From Gracilimonas sediminicola (GTDB lineage: Bacteria > Bacteroidota > Rhodothermia > Balneolales > Balneolaceae): a stretch of DNA of 64,000 nt. Below, piece by piece: positions 17,956 to 28,700 of the stretch. The translations under genes were made by a program, and so were the position numbers. The stretch's first letter is position 1, and every line of letters begins with the position of its first letter. The notes beneath the pieces were generated by a model, which was not told the DNA's origin, ran no database searches, and saw nothing but the letters and a program-made list of their open reading frames with translations. The DNA is taken from contig NZ_JANDBC010000002.1 in NCBI RefSeq assembly GCF_024320785.1, positions 631,124-695,123 on the forward strand, read 5' to 3'.

Positions 17956-19097
17956 TGGAGAAGTGTGATTACATCTTTCACTTTTCTACTCCAATTCCCC
18001 CAATTCATCTGATTTTTATATCGGGCATAAGCTTGCTGAGATAAGTTACTGTATCTCTGCCGATCTTTTCGGACAGCTATGATCCAATCTGCCACTTCTT
18101 CCGAGGTGTGTGAAGATCTGTATATAAATCCTGTTTCACCATCGATAACGGCTTCGGGAACGCCGCCGGTTTCAGAACCAATGGCCGGTAATGCGTACGA
18201 GGCGGCTTCTATAAACGACATCCCCACACACTCAGCCTGGGTGGGCATAATAAAAAATGTGGCGTCTTTATAGAGCTGATCCAAACGCATTCTGCCCTCT
18301 TCTGTCTCCTTATCTACGAACCCGATCACATTTATCCCTTCCGGTTGGTTGGGGATGTCAGGTTCACTGCCTACAATGTTTAATTCGGCGTTCATTCCTT
18401 TCTCTAACAGTGAGCGCAACACTTTCACTGCAAAAGGGCCTCCCTTTTCTTCCCAGCGAATACCTACAAAGAGCAGCTTTATTATTGGTGATTCCCGGCG
18501 GTGTTGAAGTAGTTGCCCCACTTCATCTTCTGAAATTTCAGTATCCAGATTAGCTCCGTAGGGAATCACTTCTATTTTGGATGATGGAACCCCGTAGTCT
18601 TTCATCGCAGAATCGGCCAGCCATTGGAGGGGAAGAATAAGTTTAGTGGCTTTCTCAAACGCCTTTTTTTCGAGATGCATGGCTTCTCTAACGCTCAACG
18701 GATGAAGGTTGGAATGACTGCCATACACTTCATTCAGTAGAACGGAAGTAGCATCTGAGGTCAGATAAAAAGGCACATCCGATTTCACATACGCCATCTC
18801 CGGATTCATCAATGAGGCCAACAGCGCATCGGGCTGATGGTCCTCAATTTTTTGATCAATGATGGAAGCCATTCGTTTGGCCAGCCCGATATCATACTGG
18901 TATTTGTACACCTTACCCGTCAGTAATCGAAGCAATCGGCCTTTTGCCTTCGGAATGATTTTATAGTTGGAATCAACAGGGCTGAATGGAACTACCTCTT
19001 CAAAGCTTTGCTCCAGCGCCTTGAACATATAATAATGCGTACCGGAATATGCTTTTCGGTTTGAAGGATGCTGCTTTGTGATGTAGCCTATTTTCAT
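17952..19097 (-). CDS. family 4-type glycosyltransferase
   Basis: This 381-residue protein has the GT-B fold of glycosyltransferase group 1. The C-terminal half has the family's nucleotide-sugar-binding region, LLFVGIRWEEKGG and then E-C-V-G-M-S-F-I-E-A-ASYALP with SETGGVPE (about 300-330), the E-x7-E motif region. It probably transfers a sugar from a nucleotide sugar in surface polysaccharide or glycolipid synthesis; donor and acceptor cannot be told. It has no glycan-cluster neighbours. Its 3' end overlaps the convergent lipoprotein gene by four bases. Confidence 0.85.
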   Translation of the reverse strand: MKIGYITKQHPSNRKAYSGTHYYMFKALEQSFEEVVPFSPVDSNYKIIPKAKGRLLRLLTGKVYKYQYDIGLAKRMASIIDQKIEDHQPDALLASLMNPEMAYVKSDVPFYLTSDATSVLLNEVYGSHSNLHPLSVREAMHLEKKAFEKATKLILPLQWLADSAMKDYGVPSSKIEVIPYGANLDTEISEDEVGQLLQHRRESPIIKLLFVGIRWEEKGGPFAVKVLRSLLEKGMNAELNIVGSEPDIPNQPEGINVIGFVDKETEEGRMRLDQLYKDATFFIMPTQAECVGMSFIEAASYALPAIGSETGGVPEAVIDGETGFIYRSSHTSEEVADWIIAVRKDRQRYSNLSQQAYARYKNQMNWGNWSRKVKDVITLLH

Positions 19098-19127
19098 TTA
19101 TATCATCTTTTATGATTCCGAATATAG

Positions 19128-19940
19128 CTACAGAACTCCCCAAATCAACCGGCCGGCCATGGCCACGGCAAGTACTGCAAATCCCCATTGCAGGTATGTA
19201 CGGTTTATTTTGTGATTCAGGAAAGCGCCACCAAATCCACCGGCTAATCCTCCAAGAGAAAGAGGTAATGCCGCCCCGAAATCCACATAACCCACAGAGA
19301 ATTCCGTTATCCCTGAAATGGCTCCGGGCTCAAAAGCCAGCTGCAACCAACCGGAGGTCACCATAATAATCATCGCCAAATGAGAAACGCTTACCGCTTT
19401 GCGAAAGGGTTGTTTGTAAAACAGGTTCATGATGGGAACCATAATCCCGCCGCCGCCAACTCCGGCTAAAGCAGCTACAAATCCACCTAACCCGCCGGTA
19501 ATCGATGTTTCCTTAAGTCCCATACGGGTGTACTCCCGGTCGTACTCATTCTCTTTATCGCTGCCACGGCGGAACATCATAAAAGCCACATAAATCAGCA
19601 TACAGCTGAAAAATATCACGAATTCGGTGCGACTGTAATATGGTGAAGTGATCAGCAGTTTCCCGATGTACACACCCACGGCTCCCAACGCTCCCAGTTT
19701 GATTCCCTCCAGCCAAAAAACATGCTTCTGAACATATTGCCGAATGGTGCTTCCGGAAGCAGCCACAAACGTGCAGAACAAGCCGGATGCCACCGTCCAA
19801 AGTACCGGGTTCTCTACCCCTTCAGCTTCAAATAAAAAGAAAAGCACCGGGGTGAAAATGATTCCCCCTCCAATACCTAAAAGTCCGGCCAGCACTCCCG
19901 CAGCCAGTCCCAATGCCAATAGAATCAAAATCTCAACCAA
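19128..19940 (-). CDS. TauE/SafE-family membrane transporter
   Basis: The 270-residue protein has about eight hydrophobic helices and the TauE/SafE signatures: GLLGIGGGIIFTP near the N-terminus (about 20-32) and its internal repeat GVGGGGIMVP in the second half. The family exports sulfite, sulfoacetate or other anions. The start is TTG at 19940, overlapping the phzF-like gene by eight bases, so the two are probably co-transcribed. The substrate is unknown. Confidence 0.85.
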   Translation of the reverse strand: MVEILILLALGLAAGVLAGLLGIGGGIIFTPVLFFLFEAEGVENPVLWTVASGLFCTFVAASGSTIRQYVQKHVFWLEGIKLGALGAVGVYIGKLLITSPYYSRTEFVIFFSCMLIYVAFMMFRRGSDKENEYDREYTRMGLKETSITGGLGGFVAALAGVGGGGIMVPIMNLFYKQPFRKAVSVSHLAMIIMVTSGWLQLAFEPGAISGITEFSVGYVDFGAALPLSLGGLAGGFGGAFLNHKINRTYLQWGFAVLAVAMAGRLIWGVL

Positions 19941-20718
19941 GGAAAATCTCCCCTTTCAGATAGGTTACCGCCTGCCCCAAAATATCAACCCGGTCACCTT
20001 TGAGCCGACAAGTCAGGTCACCTCCTCTTTCTGAAATCTGGCGGGCTTTCATCTCCGTTTTCCCCAGTTCGCGACTCCAGTACGGTGTTGTTTTGGTATG
20101 AGCTGAACCGGTTACGGGGTCTTCATCAATGCCAGACTGGGGGGCAAAAAACCGGGAAACGAAATCGACCTTGTCTCCGGGAGCCGTCACGATAATCCCC
20201 CGGGCATCAACTTCGTTAAGCATGCGAAAATCGGGCTGAAGATTGGCTACTTCTTCTTCAGAATCCAGCACAATCATATAGTCATCCGACTTATAAACGT
20301 TTGAAGTCCGCTCAATACCAAGCGCCTGAAACAGGATAGCCGGGCCTTCGGCTTGTTCCGGTTCCACGGCAGGAAAGTTCATCGACAGCTGGCCGTTCTC
20401 TTTCTTTACAGTCAGCAGTCCACTTCGCGTTTTGAATATGATTTCGTCTTTATCATACCCCAGCTCTTCAAACAAAATATGAGCCGTCGCCAGTGTGGCA
20501 TGTCCGCATAAATCGACCTCAACAGCCGGAGTGAACCACCTAAGGCGATACCCATCACCCTCTTCAACAAAAAAGGCGGTTTCTGAAAGGTTATTTTCCG
20601 CGGCAATCTGCTGCATTAGCTCGTCTGAAAGCCACTCCGTTAACGGCACAATCGCTGCCGGATTTCCATTAAAAAGTTTGTTCGTGAAGGCATCAACCTG
20701 ATATAGCGGTAACTTCAT
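19933..20718 (-). CDS. PhzF-family isomerase/epimerase
   Basis: The 261-residue protein is a member of the PhzF (diaminopimelate-epimerase-like) fold. It opens with QVDAFTNKLFNGNPAAI, and the catalytic Glu lies in NNLSETAF (about 46). The second-domain loop VTGSAH precedes the substrate-binding area. DLCGHATLATAH is also a family mark. PhzF itself isomerises a phenazine intermediate, but most relatives, likely including this one, act on unknown small molecules. It is the first gene of a pair with the TauE-like transporter. Confidence 0.88.
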   Translation of the reverse strand: MKLPLYQVDAFTNKLFNGNPAAIVPLTEWLSDELMQQIAAENNLSETAFFVEEGDGYRLRWFTPAVEVDLCGHATLATAHILFEELGYDKDEIIFKTRSGLLTVKKENGQLSMNFPAVEPEQAEGPAILFQALGIERTSNVYKSDDYMIVLDSEEEVANLQPDFRMLNEVDARGIIVTAPGDKVDFVSRFFAPQSGIDEDPVTGSAHTKTTPYWSRELGKTEMKARQISERGGDLTCRLKGDRVDILGQAVTYLKGEIFLG

Positions 20719-20848
20719 AGTCTTAGTCTTTTGTTTCCATTAATGTAGGGGCAATCATGGAGTAAGTAAACCATTGGTTTCATTGCTTCAATCTCACGAA
20801 AAATAAATTAAATGTCTTTCTGATTCGTCTTTACAGATGCTCCTTTAT

Positions 20849-20856
20849 TATCTTTG
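20849..20856 (+). promoter_or_regulatory. TAnnTTTG promoter element before the TonB receptor gene
   Basis: TATCTTTG is an exact match to the Bacteroidota -7 consensus and lies 47 bp before the start codon. I see no good TTTG at -33, so the call is tentative. Confidence 0.35.
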
Positions 20857-20902
20857 ATCGTTTTCCTGAGGACCCCAAAATACTATTCAATTAAATAGAC
20901 CT

Positions 20903-22900
20903 ATGAGAATCTTAACCTCTATTGTTCTTTCATTTATTATAACCTTTCCTGCTTTTGGGCAGCTAACTGCTGAACTTGACTCCATTGATGTAACAGCCTC
21001 ACGCATCACTACCACTATATCCGAAAGTGGGAAAAGTGTTGCCGTCATCACACAGACTGATATTCAGAATATGCCGGTGCAGTCGGTAGATGATCTTTTA
21101 CGCAGTCTCCCCGGTATCAATATTAATGCACGTGCCGGTTTTGGAGTACAAACCGATGTGGGCGTGAGAGGAAGTACCTTTTCCCAAGTGCTTTTTATGC
21201 TTGACAACGTGCCCCTTAACGACCCCTTGACCGCTCATTTCAACACCAATATTCCGGTAGCTTTATCCGAGATTGGGCAAATTGAACTGATTCGCGGACC
21301 GGCCAGCACCTCTTTCGGTGCCGATGCCGTTGGCGGAGTGGTTCATATTAAGACCAAAGCCTACTTAATGAAAGATTCGGAAGCCCCGGAGAGCCTGCAA
21401 ACCCGCACGAACGTGGATGTGGCAGCCGGTGAACACAACCTGCAAATCCTGGATGCAAGCGTTGGCGTTGCCAGGAAGAACTGGCGGTTCAACACTTCCT
21501 TCCGAACAGCACAATCGGACGGAGAGTCTTTCCGTAATCCCGGCTTTGATGAGGGCGTATCCACTGCCGAAACTTTTAATTCTTATTTTGACATCACCAA
21601 CCTTTCGTCGGCTATGTCGGTGAAGCTGAATGACAAATGGACCTGGTACACCCGAGGAGGTGTGGAGAATCGCGAATTCAATGCTCGTTATTTTTATACC
21701 CGCAGTATTTACGACGAATCGGAAGAGCAAATTGAAAGCCGATGGGCCCTTACCGAACTGACTTATGAAAATGGTGCTCATCGTTCCGAGCTTACAGCTT
21801 CCTATCGCGATGTTGAGGATGTATTCGACTTTAATTCCGCATTGTCACCGGCCAACGTACATCAGACCGGGGCTTTTTATGTAAACGGATCTCACCAATA
21901 CGAATTAAATACCGATCAGCTGAATACTCTTTCTTCTTCTCTGAGGTACATGCGGTTTATGGCCGGTGCTCAAGTGCTGAATAAAGAAATCGAGAGTACC
22001 GACAGAGGTAACCACGGAAATACATCGTGGGGAGTGTATGGCATCCACACCATGAACTTTGATTTCGGCCTCAGCATGACCTCCAGCCTGCGGTTACAGT
22101 TCAACCCTATCAGTGATTTGAGCTTTCTTCCTCAGGTTAGTGCTTCATTTGATCTGGGCTCTATTGTACTGCGTTCGTCTGTAGGACGGGCCATCCGGGA
22201 AGGTGATTTCACCGAGCGATATATTTCTCACCAAATTCCAAACCTGACTCCCGGAAGAAATGTAGGAAACCCGGATTTACTCCCTGAAGAATCCACCTCT
22301 TTTGATGTTGGCTTTGACTGGACTCCGGTTGCCCAGCTTCGGTTTTCTCCCACTTTCTTTTACCGCAGTTCCTCTAACCTGATTGATTACAGCCTGACTA
22401 ACTCAAATCAGATAGACAATGCCGATAACCTGATGGCAGATGCCGAATACTTCTATGCATCCAACATCTCTGAAAGTGATGTAACCGGAGTAGAACTGCT
22501 TTCAGCATTCACTCAAAAGTTTGCATCCAATAGCACCCTTCGCTCGCAGCTTGGCTATACCTACATCAATACCACCAGTGATCAAAATACCGTATCAAGA
22601 TATATTGCCAATCACCCCGAGCATCAGGCAAGCCTGGATCTCAGTCTTCAGGCCGGATCGTTTTCCGTAAACTCCCAGTCGTCCTTTAACGTGCGCTCCG
22701 AAGAGTCGGCAGAACTGATTAATGCGGAAGTACCGGATCAATATTTTATCACGAATCTGAATGTGGGATACACCTTGTTCGGCGATCGTTTTAAGGTCTA
22801 TATGGAAGTGCTGAACCTCACAGATACACAGTACCAGGAGATTCTGGGAGCTCCCATGCCCGGACGCTGGGTTCTCGGCGGTATCAAATACTCCATGTAA
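20903..22900 (+). CDS. TonB-dependent outer-membrane receptor
   Basis: The 665-residue protein has a signal peptide (about 1-19, ending FGQ), a plug domain (about 35-135) with SVDDLLRSLPGI and the VELIRGPAS-type signature (IELIRGPASTSFG), and a large beta-barrel. The barrel end contains LNLTDTQYQEILGAPMPGR, a common TonB receptor ending. It resembles BtuB-like small receptors rather than SusC, since it has no CarboxypepD_reg extension. It takes up a vitamin, siderophore or similar ligand; which one cannot be read. It stands alone on the plus strand. Confidence 0.9.
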   Translation: MRILTSIVLSFIITFPAFGQLTAELDSIDVTASRITTTISESGKSVAVITQTDIQNMPVQSVDDLLRSLPGININARAGFGVQTDVGVRGSTFSQVLFMLDNVPLNDPLTAHFNTNIPVALSEIGQIELIRGPASTSFGADAVGGVVHIKTKAYLMKDSEAPESLQTRTNVDVAAGEHNLQILDASVGVARKNWRFNTSFRTAQSDGESFRNPGFDEGVSTAETFNSYFDITNLSSAMSVKLNDKWTWYTRGGVENREFNARYFYTRSIYDESEEQIESRWALTELTYENGAHRSELTASYRDVEDVFDFNSALSPANVHQTGAFYVNGSHQYELNTDQLNTLSSSLRYMRFMAGAQVLNKEIESTDRGNHGNTSWGVYGIHTMNFDFGLSMTSSLRLQFNPISDLSFLPQVSASFDLGSIVLRSSVGRAIREGDFTERYISHQIPNLTPGRNVGNPDLLPEESTSFDVGFDWTPVAQLRFSPTFFYRSSSNLIDYSLTNSNQIDNADNLMADAEYFYASNISESDVTGVELLSAFTQKFASNSTLRSQLGYTYINTTSDQNTVSRYIANHPEHQASLDLSLQAGSFSVNSQSSFNVRSEESAELINAEVPDQYFITNLNVGYTLFGDRFKVYMEVLNLTDTQYQEILGAPMPGRWVLGGIKYSM

Positions 22901-22931
22901 ATTCACCTTACTGTATTTATCTACCCTTCTC

Positions 22932-23004
22932 TCGTCCCCAAGCCCCCTGCTTCTCTCGTCCCCAAGCCCCTGCTTGGGGACGAACATGGGAAGCTCCGGC
23001 TTCC
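22932..23004. repeat. cluster of CGTCCCCAAGC and GGAAGCTCC palindromes
   Basis: CGTCCCCAAGC (22957-22967) pairs with GCTTGGGGACG (22972-22982), and a truncated copy of the left arm precedes it at 22932. GGAAGCTCCGGCTTCC (22989-23004) is a second hairpin. Its core recurs at 32776-32791. These are dispersed palindromic repeats between the TonB receptor gene and mutS2. Confidence 0.75.
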
Positions 23005-23099
23005 AACTCCATGTCTTATCTCTCTCATTAGTTACACAAACCTCTCTCACCTCTAATTCTCTTCCCCAATTCAACTTCGATATACAACCATATTCCCCT

Positions 23100-23107
23100 T
23101 ATCTTTG
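23100..23107 (+). promoter_or_regulatory. TAnnTTTG promoter element before mutS2
   Basis: TATCTTTG exactly matches the -7 consensus and lies 32 bp before the mutS2 ATG. No clear -33 element is visible. Confidence 0.4.
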
Positions 23108-23138
23108 TTGGGCTAATTAAAGGCAACTAAACTCCTGA

Positions 23139-25547
23139 ATGAAACTTTACCCTGACACTCTTTTAGAAAAGCTCGGTTTCGACCAAATCCGGTATGCGAC
23201 CCTTGAACTAACCCAATCGGTGCGTTCGGAGGAGCTGATGGAGGCTCTTTCTCCCACATCCAACCCACAGCGGGTGGAATTGCTGACCGAACAAACCAAA
23301 GAGATGTTGGAAGTGATTGCCTCAGCCGACCCCTTCCCTTTGGGGGAATTTCCCGAAGTCCGGGATTACCTCGGTGCCGCAAAGGCTGAGGGAAGTATTA
23401 TCCCCCTCCCTGCATTTGTGGATATTCTGAAAATCTCGGCTATGTCGCGACAGGTAAAAAGTTTTTTTAAGTCGCGGTCTGATCAACTGCCCCGGATGTC
23501 GAAGCTTTCGGAAGGGCTCATTCCGATGAAGGAACTTGAAAAGAGCATCAAAGAAAAAATTTCTGAACACGGAGAACTGCGTGACAATGCCAGCCCGGAA
23601 TTACGAGCCATTCGAAAGAAATTAAACAAACGGAAGTCAGATTTACGGACCACCATAAACCGATCGATGAAAGATGCCAGCAAGGATGGCATGGCATCGG
23701 ATGAAGGGCCTACAATCCGTAACGGGCGAATGGTAATTCCAATTCAGGCTGAATTTAAGCGAAAGATCCAGGGCTTTGTGCATGATGTTTCGGCCAGCGG
23801 TCAAACGGTTTACATTGAACCGGTAGAAGCACTGAACCTGAATAATGAAATCCGGCAGTTTGAGGCTGAAGAACAGCGTGAAATTGAGCGCATCCTGAAA
23901 GAGCTGACACGCCACGTGAATAATAACTCAGAATACATTGACCAGAATCTTTCTTTCCTGGCCGAAATTGATGTGGTTTTTGCCAAAGCCAAACTCACTC
24001 AAAAGCTGGACGGGGAAATTCCCATCATAGCCAAAAATCAGTATTTGAGCGTTAAGGAGGCTTACAATCCTATTCTCCGGCTCAAGAATCTGAGCGCAAA
24101 AAAGAAAGAAGAAAAGGAAACCATCATCCCGCTTTTTCTGCGCCTTGAGGAAGACGAGCAGTGCCTGATGATTACCGGTCCTAATGCCGGGGGAAAATCC
24201 GTAGCCATGAAAACCGTAGGGCTGCTGGCGCTGATGATACAATCCGGTTATGGCGTACCTGCCGATCCCACATCCGAAATTCCCATTTTCTCCGGGCTTT
24301 TTGTGGATCTCGGTGATGATCAATCCATAGAGAATGATCTGAGCACCTTCTCATCCCGCTTAAAATGGATGCGGGAAACCTTAGAAGAATTTGAGCCCGG
24401 AAGCCTGGTACTTATTGATGAAGCAGCTGCCGGAACCGACCCTGAAGAAGGCGGAGCCTTATTTCAGTCGTTTATTGAGAAGCTGCTGGATCGAAATGGC
24501 AAAATCATTGTAACGACGCATCACGGCTCGCTGAAGGTATTTGCTCACGAACATCCCAAAGCCGTGAATGGCTCTATGGAATTTGATCAGGCTACCCTTT
24601 CCCCCACCTATAAATTCAAGAAAGGAATTCCCGGCAGCAGTTATGCTTTTGAAATTGCGGAGCGGATGAACCTGGATAAGAAAGTGCTGGAGCGATCGCG
24701 CGTGCTTCTGGGTGAAGCCAAAGACAAGATGGAATCTCTGATTACCGAGCTGGAAACCAAATCTCAGCAGGCTGCCGACTTAAAAGAGAAGTACTCCAGG
24801 TTGCAGGATAAAGCGGAATCGGAGCGCAAAAAGTATGAGAACAAGATTCAGGCTATCGAGAAAGACAAAGAGAAAATCCGTGAGAAGGCCCTGAAAGAAG
24901 CCAAGTCGATTATGGATTCTGCCAACCAACGTGTGGAGCAGGCAGTTCAGAAGATCGTCGAGCAAAACAAGGCCGATAAGGATGAGATCAAGGAAATCCG
25001 CAAAGAAGTAGATCAGGAGAAAGAGGATATAAATCGTTCTCTGGAAGAAATAGAAGACCGGAAAGAAGAGCGCGAACAGGTAACCGACGATCCGCCCCAA
25101 AAAGGTGACCATGTTCGGTTCAAAGATGGAAATACGACGGGAGAATTGGTGGAGATTAATGGTAACAACGCGGTGGTTCAGGCAGGTGGACTCCGCCTTA
25201 AAACCAAATACAAAAACCTGGTAAAGGTAGAAAAACAGAAAAAGAAGAAATCCAAAGCCCGTTCTTCCATCATGGTAGGCGATAACAGCCTGACTACCGA
25301 AATGGTGAAGCCATCTATCGAAGTGCGGGGAATGCGAACAGAGGATGCCTTACACGAAGTGACTCAATATATCGACCGGGCGGTATACCGGAATATGAAT
25401 CATGTGGAAATCATCCACGGGAAGGGCGACGGGATTTTACGCAGCCAAATCCAGTCTTATCTCAATACGCGTAAAGATGTGAAAAGTGTGGAAACGGCAC
25501 CTATTGAACGTGGCGGGTCTGGATGCACCATTGTGGAGTTGAAATAG
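23139..25547 (+). CDS. mutS2: MutS2 ATPase/endonuclease
   Basis: MutS2 acts on branched DNA and in ribosome-collision rescue. The ATPase has the P-loop GPNAGGKS (about 347-354) and the Walker B segment LVLIDEAAAGTDP. A long coiled coil (about 530-660) and a KOW-like segment (GDHVRF, then GELVEI) follow. The C-terminal Smr domain runs from IEVRGM (about 727) through HGKGDGILR (about 760-768) to the end. All domains are present in 802 residues. Its last 29 codons are duplicated, with mostly silent changes, at 29672-29758 behind the next gene. Confidence 0.95.
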   Translation: MKLYPDTLLEKLGFDQIRYATLELTQSVRSEELMEALSPTSNPQRVELLTEQTKEMLEVIASADPFPLGEFPEVRDYLGAAKAEGSIIPLPAFVDILKISAMSRQVKSFFKSRSDQLPRMSKLSEGLIPMKELEKSIKEKISEHGELRDNASPELRAIRKKLNKRKSDLRTTINRSMKDASKDGMASDEGPTIRNGRMVIPIQAEFKRKIQGFVHDVSASGQTVYIEPVEALNLNNEIRQFEAEEQREIERILKELTRHVNNNSEYIDQNLSFLAEIDVVFAKAKLTQKLDGEIPIIAKNQYLSVKEAYNPILRLKNLSAKKKEEKETIIPLFLRLEEDEQCLMITGPNAGGKSVAMKTVGLLALMIQSGYGVPADPTSEIPIFSGLFVDLGDDQSIENDLSTFSSRLKWMRETLEEFEPGSLVLIDEAAAGTDPEEGGALFQSFIEKLLDRNGKIIVTTHHGSLKVFAHEHPKAVNGSMEFDQATLSPTYKFKKGIPGSSYAFEIAERMNLDKKVLERSRVLLGEAKDKMESLITELETKSQQAADLKEKYSRLQDKAESERKKYENKIQAIEKDKEKIREKALKEAKSIMDSANQRVEQAVQKIVEQNKADKDEIKEIRKEVDQEKEDINRSLEEIEDRKEEREQVTDDPPQKGDHVRFKDGNTTGELVEINGNNAVVQAGGLRLKTKYKNLVKVEKQKKKKSKARSSIMVGDNSLTTEMVKPSIEVRGMRTEDALHEVTQYIDRAVYRNMNHVEIIHGKGDGILRSQIQSYLNTRKDVKSVETAPIERGGSGCTIVELK

Positions 25548-25718
25548 GATCCCAAATTAATTCTGGTTTTGTGTCTTAATAAACAAGGTTCTTTTATTCC
25601 CCTAGATCAGTTCTTACTCAAAACTAAATATTTCTGTTTGAGTCTTTTTCTATAAAAATAGCTTTTCCCAAATTTGAATAATACATTCAGAAGAATCAGC
25701 TATTTAAATAGAATCTCT

Positions 25719-28700
25719 ATGGAGAATATACATAAGCTCAATCAAGTTAGCCCTAATGATATTGATCAACTAAGTTCAACACAACTTGTCGAGCTACTAA
25801 ACCATTTACTAAAATCTGAGGTCTTTAAGAATAATTTAGAGGTTAAAGACCATTATGTACCAACTGTAAAAATTACAGTTGCAGATGGCGGTGAGGATGG
25901 TAGAATTATATTTAATGGTAATACGACTGAATACTTACCTAATAATAAATGTTTTTTTCAATCTAAGGCCTCTTCTCTTACTACAGTTGAATGTGCAAAT
26001 GAAATAGTTACTACTTCTAATGAATTAAAATCACAAGTAAGAGAGGTTATTCAGGGAGGTGGTTGTTATATCCTTTTTATGGGATATAATCTTGGAGCTA
26101 AAATAGGTATTGAGAATAGAGAGAAAAAAATAGAAGAAGAAGTCAATGCGCGGATAAACGCAATAAAATCAAAGGTAGAGAATCATGAAATCGATATAGA
26201 TGAAAGTCAAATAAGAGTATATGATTCTAATTATATCGCAAAATGGGCAAATGAACACATATCTGCAGTAAAAATAATAGATAGGTTTCGTGGAAGGTTA
26301 AACATTAGATCATTTTTACCTTGGGACCACTTTCTAGAGAGATATGATGACACAATTTTTAATGTAGACTTTTATTGGGCAGATCAATTAATTGAAATAA
26401 GAAATGAGTTGTTTTCTTTATTAAAAGAAAACAAATGTGCACGAATTGTGGGTTACTCTGGTATTGGAAAAACGAGATTCGTCGGAGAGTGTTTTAGAGA
26501 CAGCAATAAAGAGGATAAAAACATATTCAATAGTGCATTTTGCTACTTAGATTTTAACAATTCTAATGAAGAAGAAGTCTATTCTTTTTTAATGAATCAT
26601 AAATCATATGCAGGGATTTTAGTTATAGACAACTGCCCGCTAGACTCTCATAATTCTTTTACTTCTCACGTTAGGAAATTCTGTGATTATATAAACCTAA
26701 TTACCATAGATAATGACCTAGAAAATAATAGCAATGATGTCATATTTATAGATCAGTCTACACAAGAAGATACATGTAGCGCTATTTTGGCACCAATAAA
26801 GGATAGGTTTGACAAATCTGAATTCGAAGAAATTTTGTCTATTTGTGAAGGGTATCCTTTTTTTGCAAACGCGATTCTAAATCACATACAAGAAAAAGAC
26901 ATAAAAGTAGTCTCATTAGAATTAGAAGAGAAAGAATTCAAAAATGGGATTGTAAAAAAACTACTTTCTGGAAATGAGGTAATTGATGATTTTCAAAATT
27001 CCGATCTTTTAGCAGTTGCAAAAGGAATATCCATTTTTAGGCGTTTCCCATTCATAGATGATGAGTATGAAGAAATAGATGAAATTGATAAAGAAAGTTT
27101 TCATAAAAAAACTGAAACGGTAATTAATGACGTTTTAAATACTGACATTACTATTGATCGATTTCATGATATTGCTAAAAATGAATTTAAAGAAAAAAGA
27201 AAAATCATTGATAGACGTGGATTAAATTACTCTATTAGACCTGAGATATTAGCAGTCAATCTTGCTGCTGATTGGCTTAAAAGATTTCCGCCCACTCGTG
27301 TAGATGATCTTATAACCAGTCTGGAAGAATCAAATTTAATTGTTGAGTTTTGCGAACGTCTAAAAAGTTTAGATCAGATCGAACGATCTAGAGTACTAAT
27401 TGAGAAATATTGGGGAGTCAACCGCCCTTTTGTTAAAGCGGAAGTTTTAAATACAGAGCTGGGTTCACGCCTCTTCCGCTCAGTTGTAGAAGTGAACCCC
27501 AATGCTTGTGTGAAAGGATTAGATAAAACACTCTCAACGTTTACAATTGAAGAACTTAAGAACGAATTTGGAGAAGGTAGAAGAAATATAGTATGGGCTC
27601 TTGAGAAATTAGTTTTTAGAGAGGAAACATTTAATAAATCTGCTACAATTTTAGCTAAACTAGCACTAGCAGAAAATGAAAGTTACGGAAATAACGCTAC
27701 CGGTCAATTTCTTCAACTTTTCCACCTTTATTTACCCGGTACCGAAGCGAATTTAGAAAAAAGAAGTAGTTTATTAGTAAAACTTTTAGAGCAAGAGGAT
27801 TATCATAAATTAATACTTAGGGCTATAGGGACAGGACTTGAGTATGATCATTTTAGTCGCGCAGGATCCGCAAATAAACAGGGTACAAAAGTTTTAAAAG
27901 ACTACCGACCAGAAACATCTGATGAAATAAGTAATTACTGGGAAATCTTAATAACATTATGGGCTAAAATATTTGATGATAATTCTGAATTACAAAAAGA
28001 AGCTCTTAATGAAGTAGAAACAAAAATCAGATCTTTGGTAAGATTGAAAAGATGGGAAGATTTAGAGAAAATAGTTTCAAGAGCCGAAGCTATGAAAACT
28101 GATTTTGTGTGGATTAACGGCATTCAACATCTTAAAAGGTTAATCTCATATAAGCTTGTTGAAGGTGATGATATTATAGAAGTTGAAAAAATTATCAAAA
28201 GACTTGAGCCAACAAATGACGTTGCTCGACTTATTGACTTAAGAGTAGTTAAACCTCCTTACGAACATAAAAAAATTAACAAGGGAGGGAAGAATACCTA
28301 TGAAGATCTAGCGATTACTAATCTGAAAAGATTTTCAGATTATTTTTTAGAACAAGGTGAAAATCCTACTGATTATTTTGATCAATTATTAATTGACCGT
28401 CCAAGATTAGGTTTTCAGTTTGGGAAAGAAATTGGAGATAGATTAGAAGCTAAGACTGCAATTGAATATTTAGAAAAAGGGATTCAGTATTATAAGGATT
28501 TACCTGAAAACAATAGAAGCATTGAGTTTCTTGGAGGTTTGTACACAACTCTATCAAGAGAAAACAAAGAAAGTATAATTGATCTCACAATATCAGAAAC
28601 ACTCAACAATGAAGCTCTGTATTTGACGGGGCTGGGAACTCCTGATAAGAACTCCCTAAAAAAAATACTCCAATTATCTAAGTCTGGTTCATTGGAGGTA

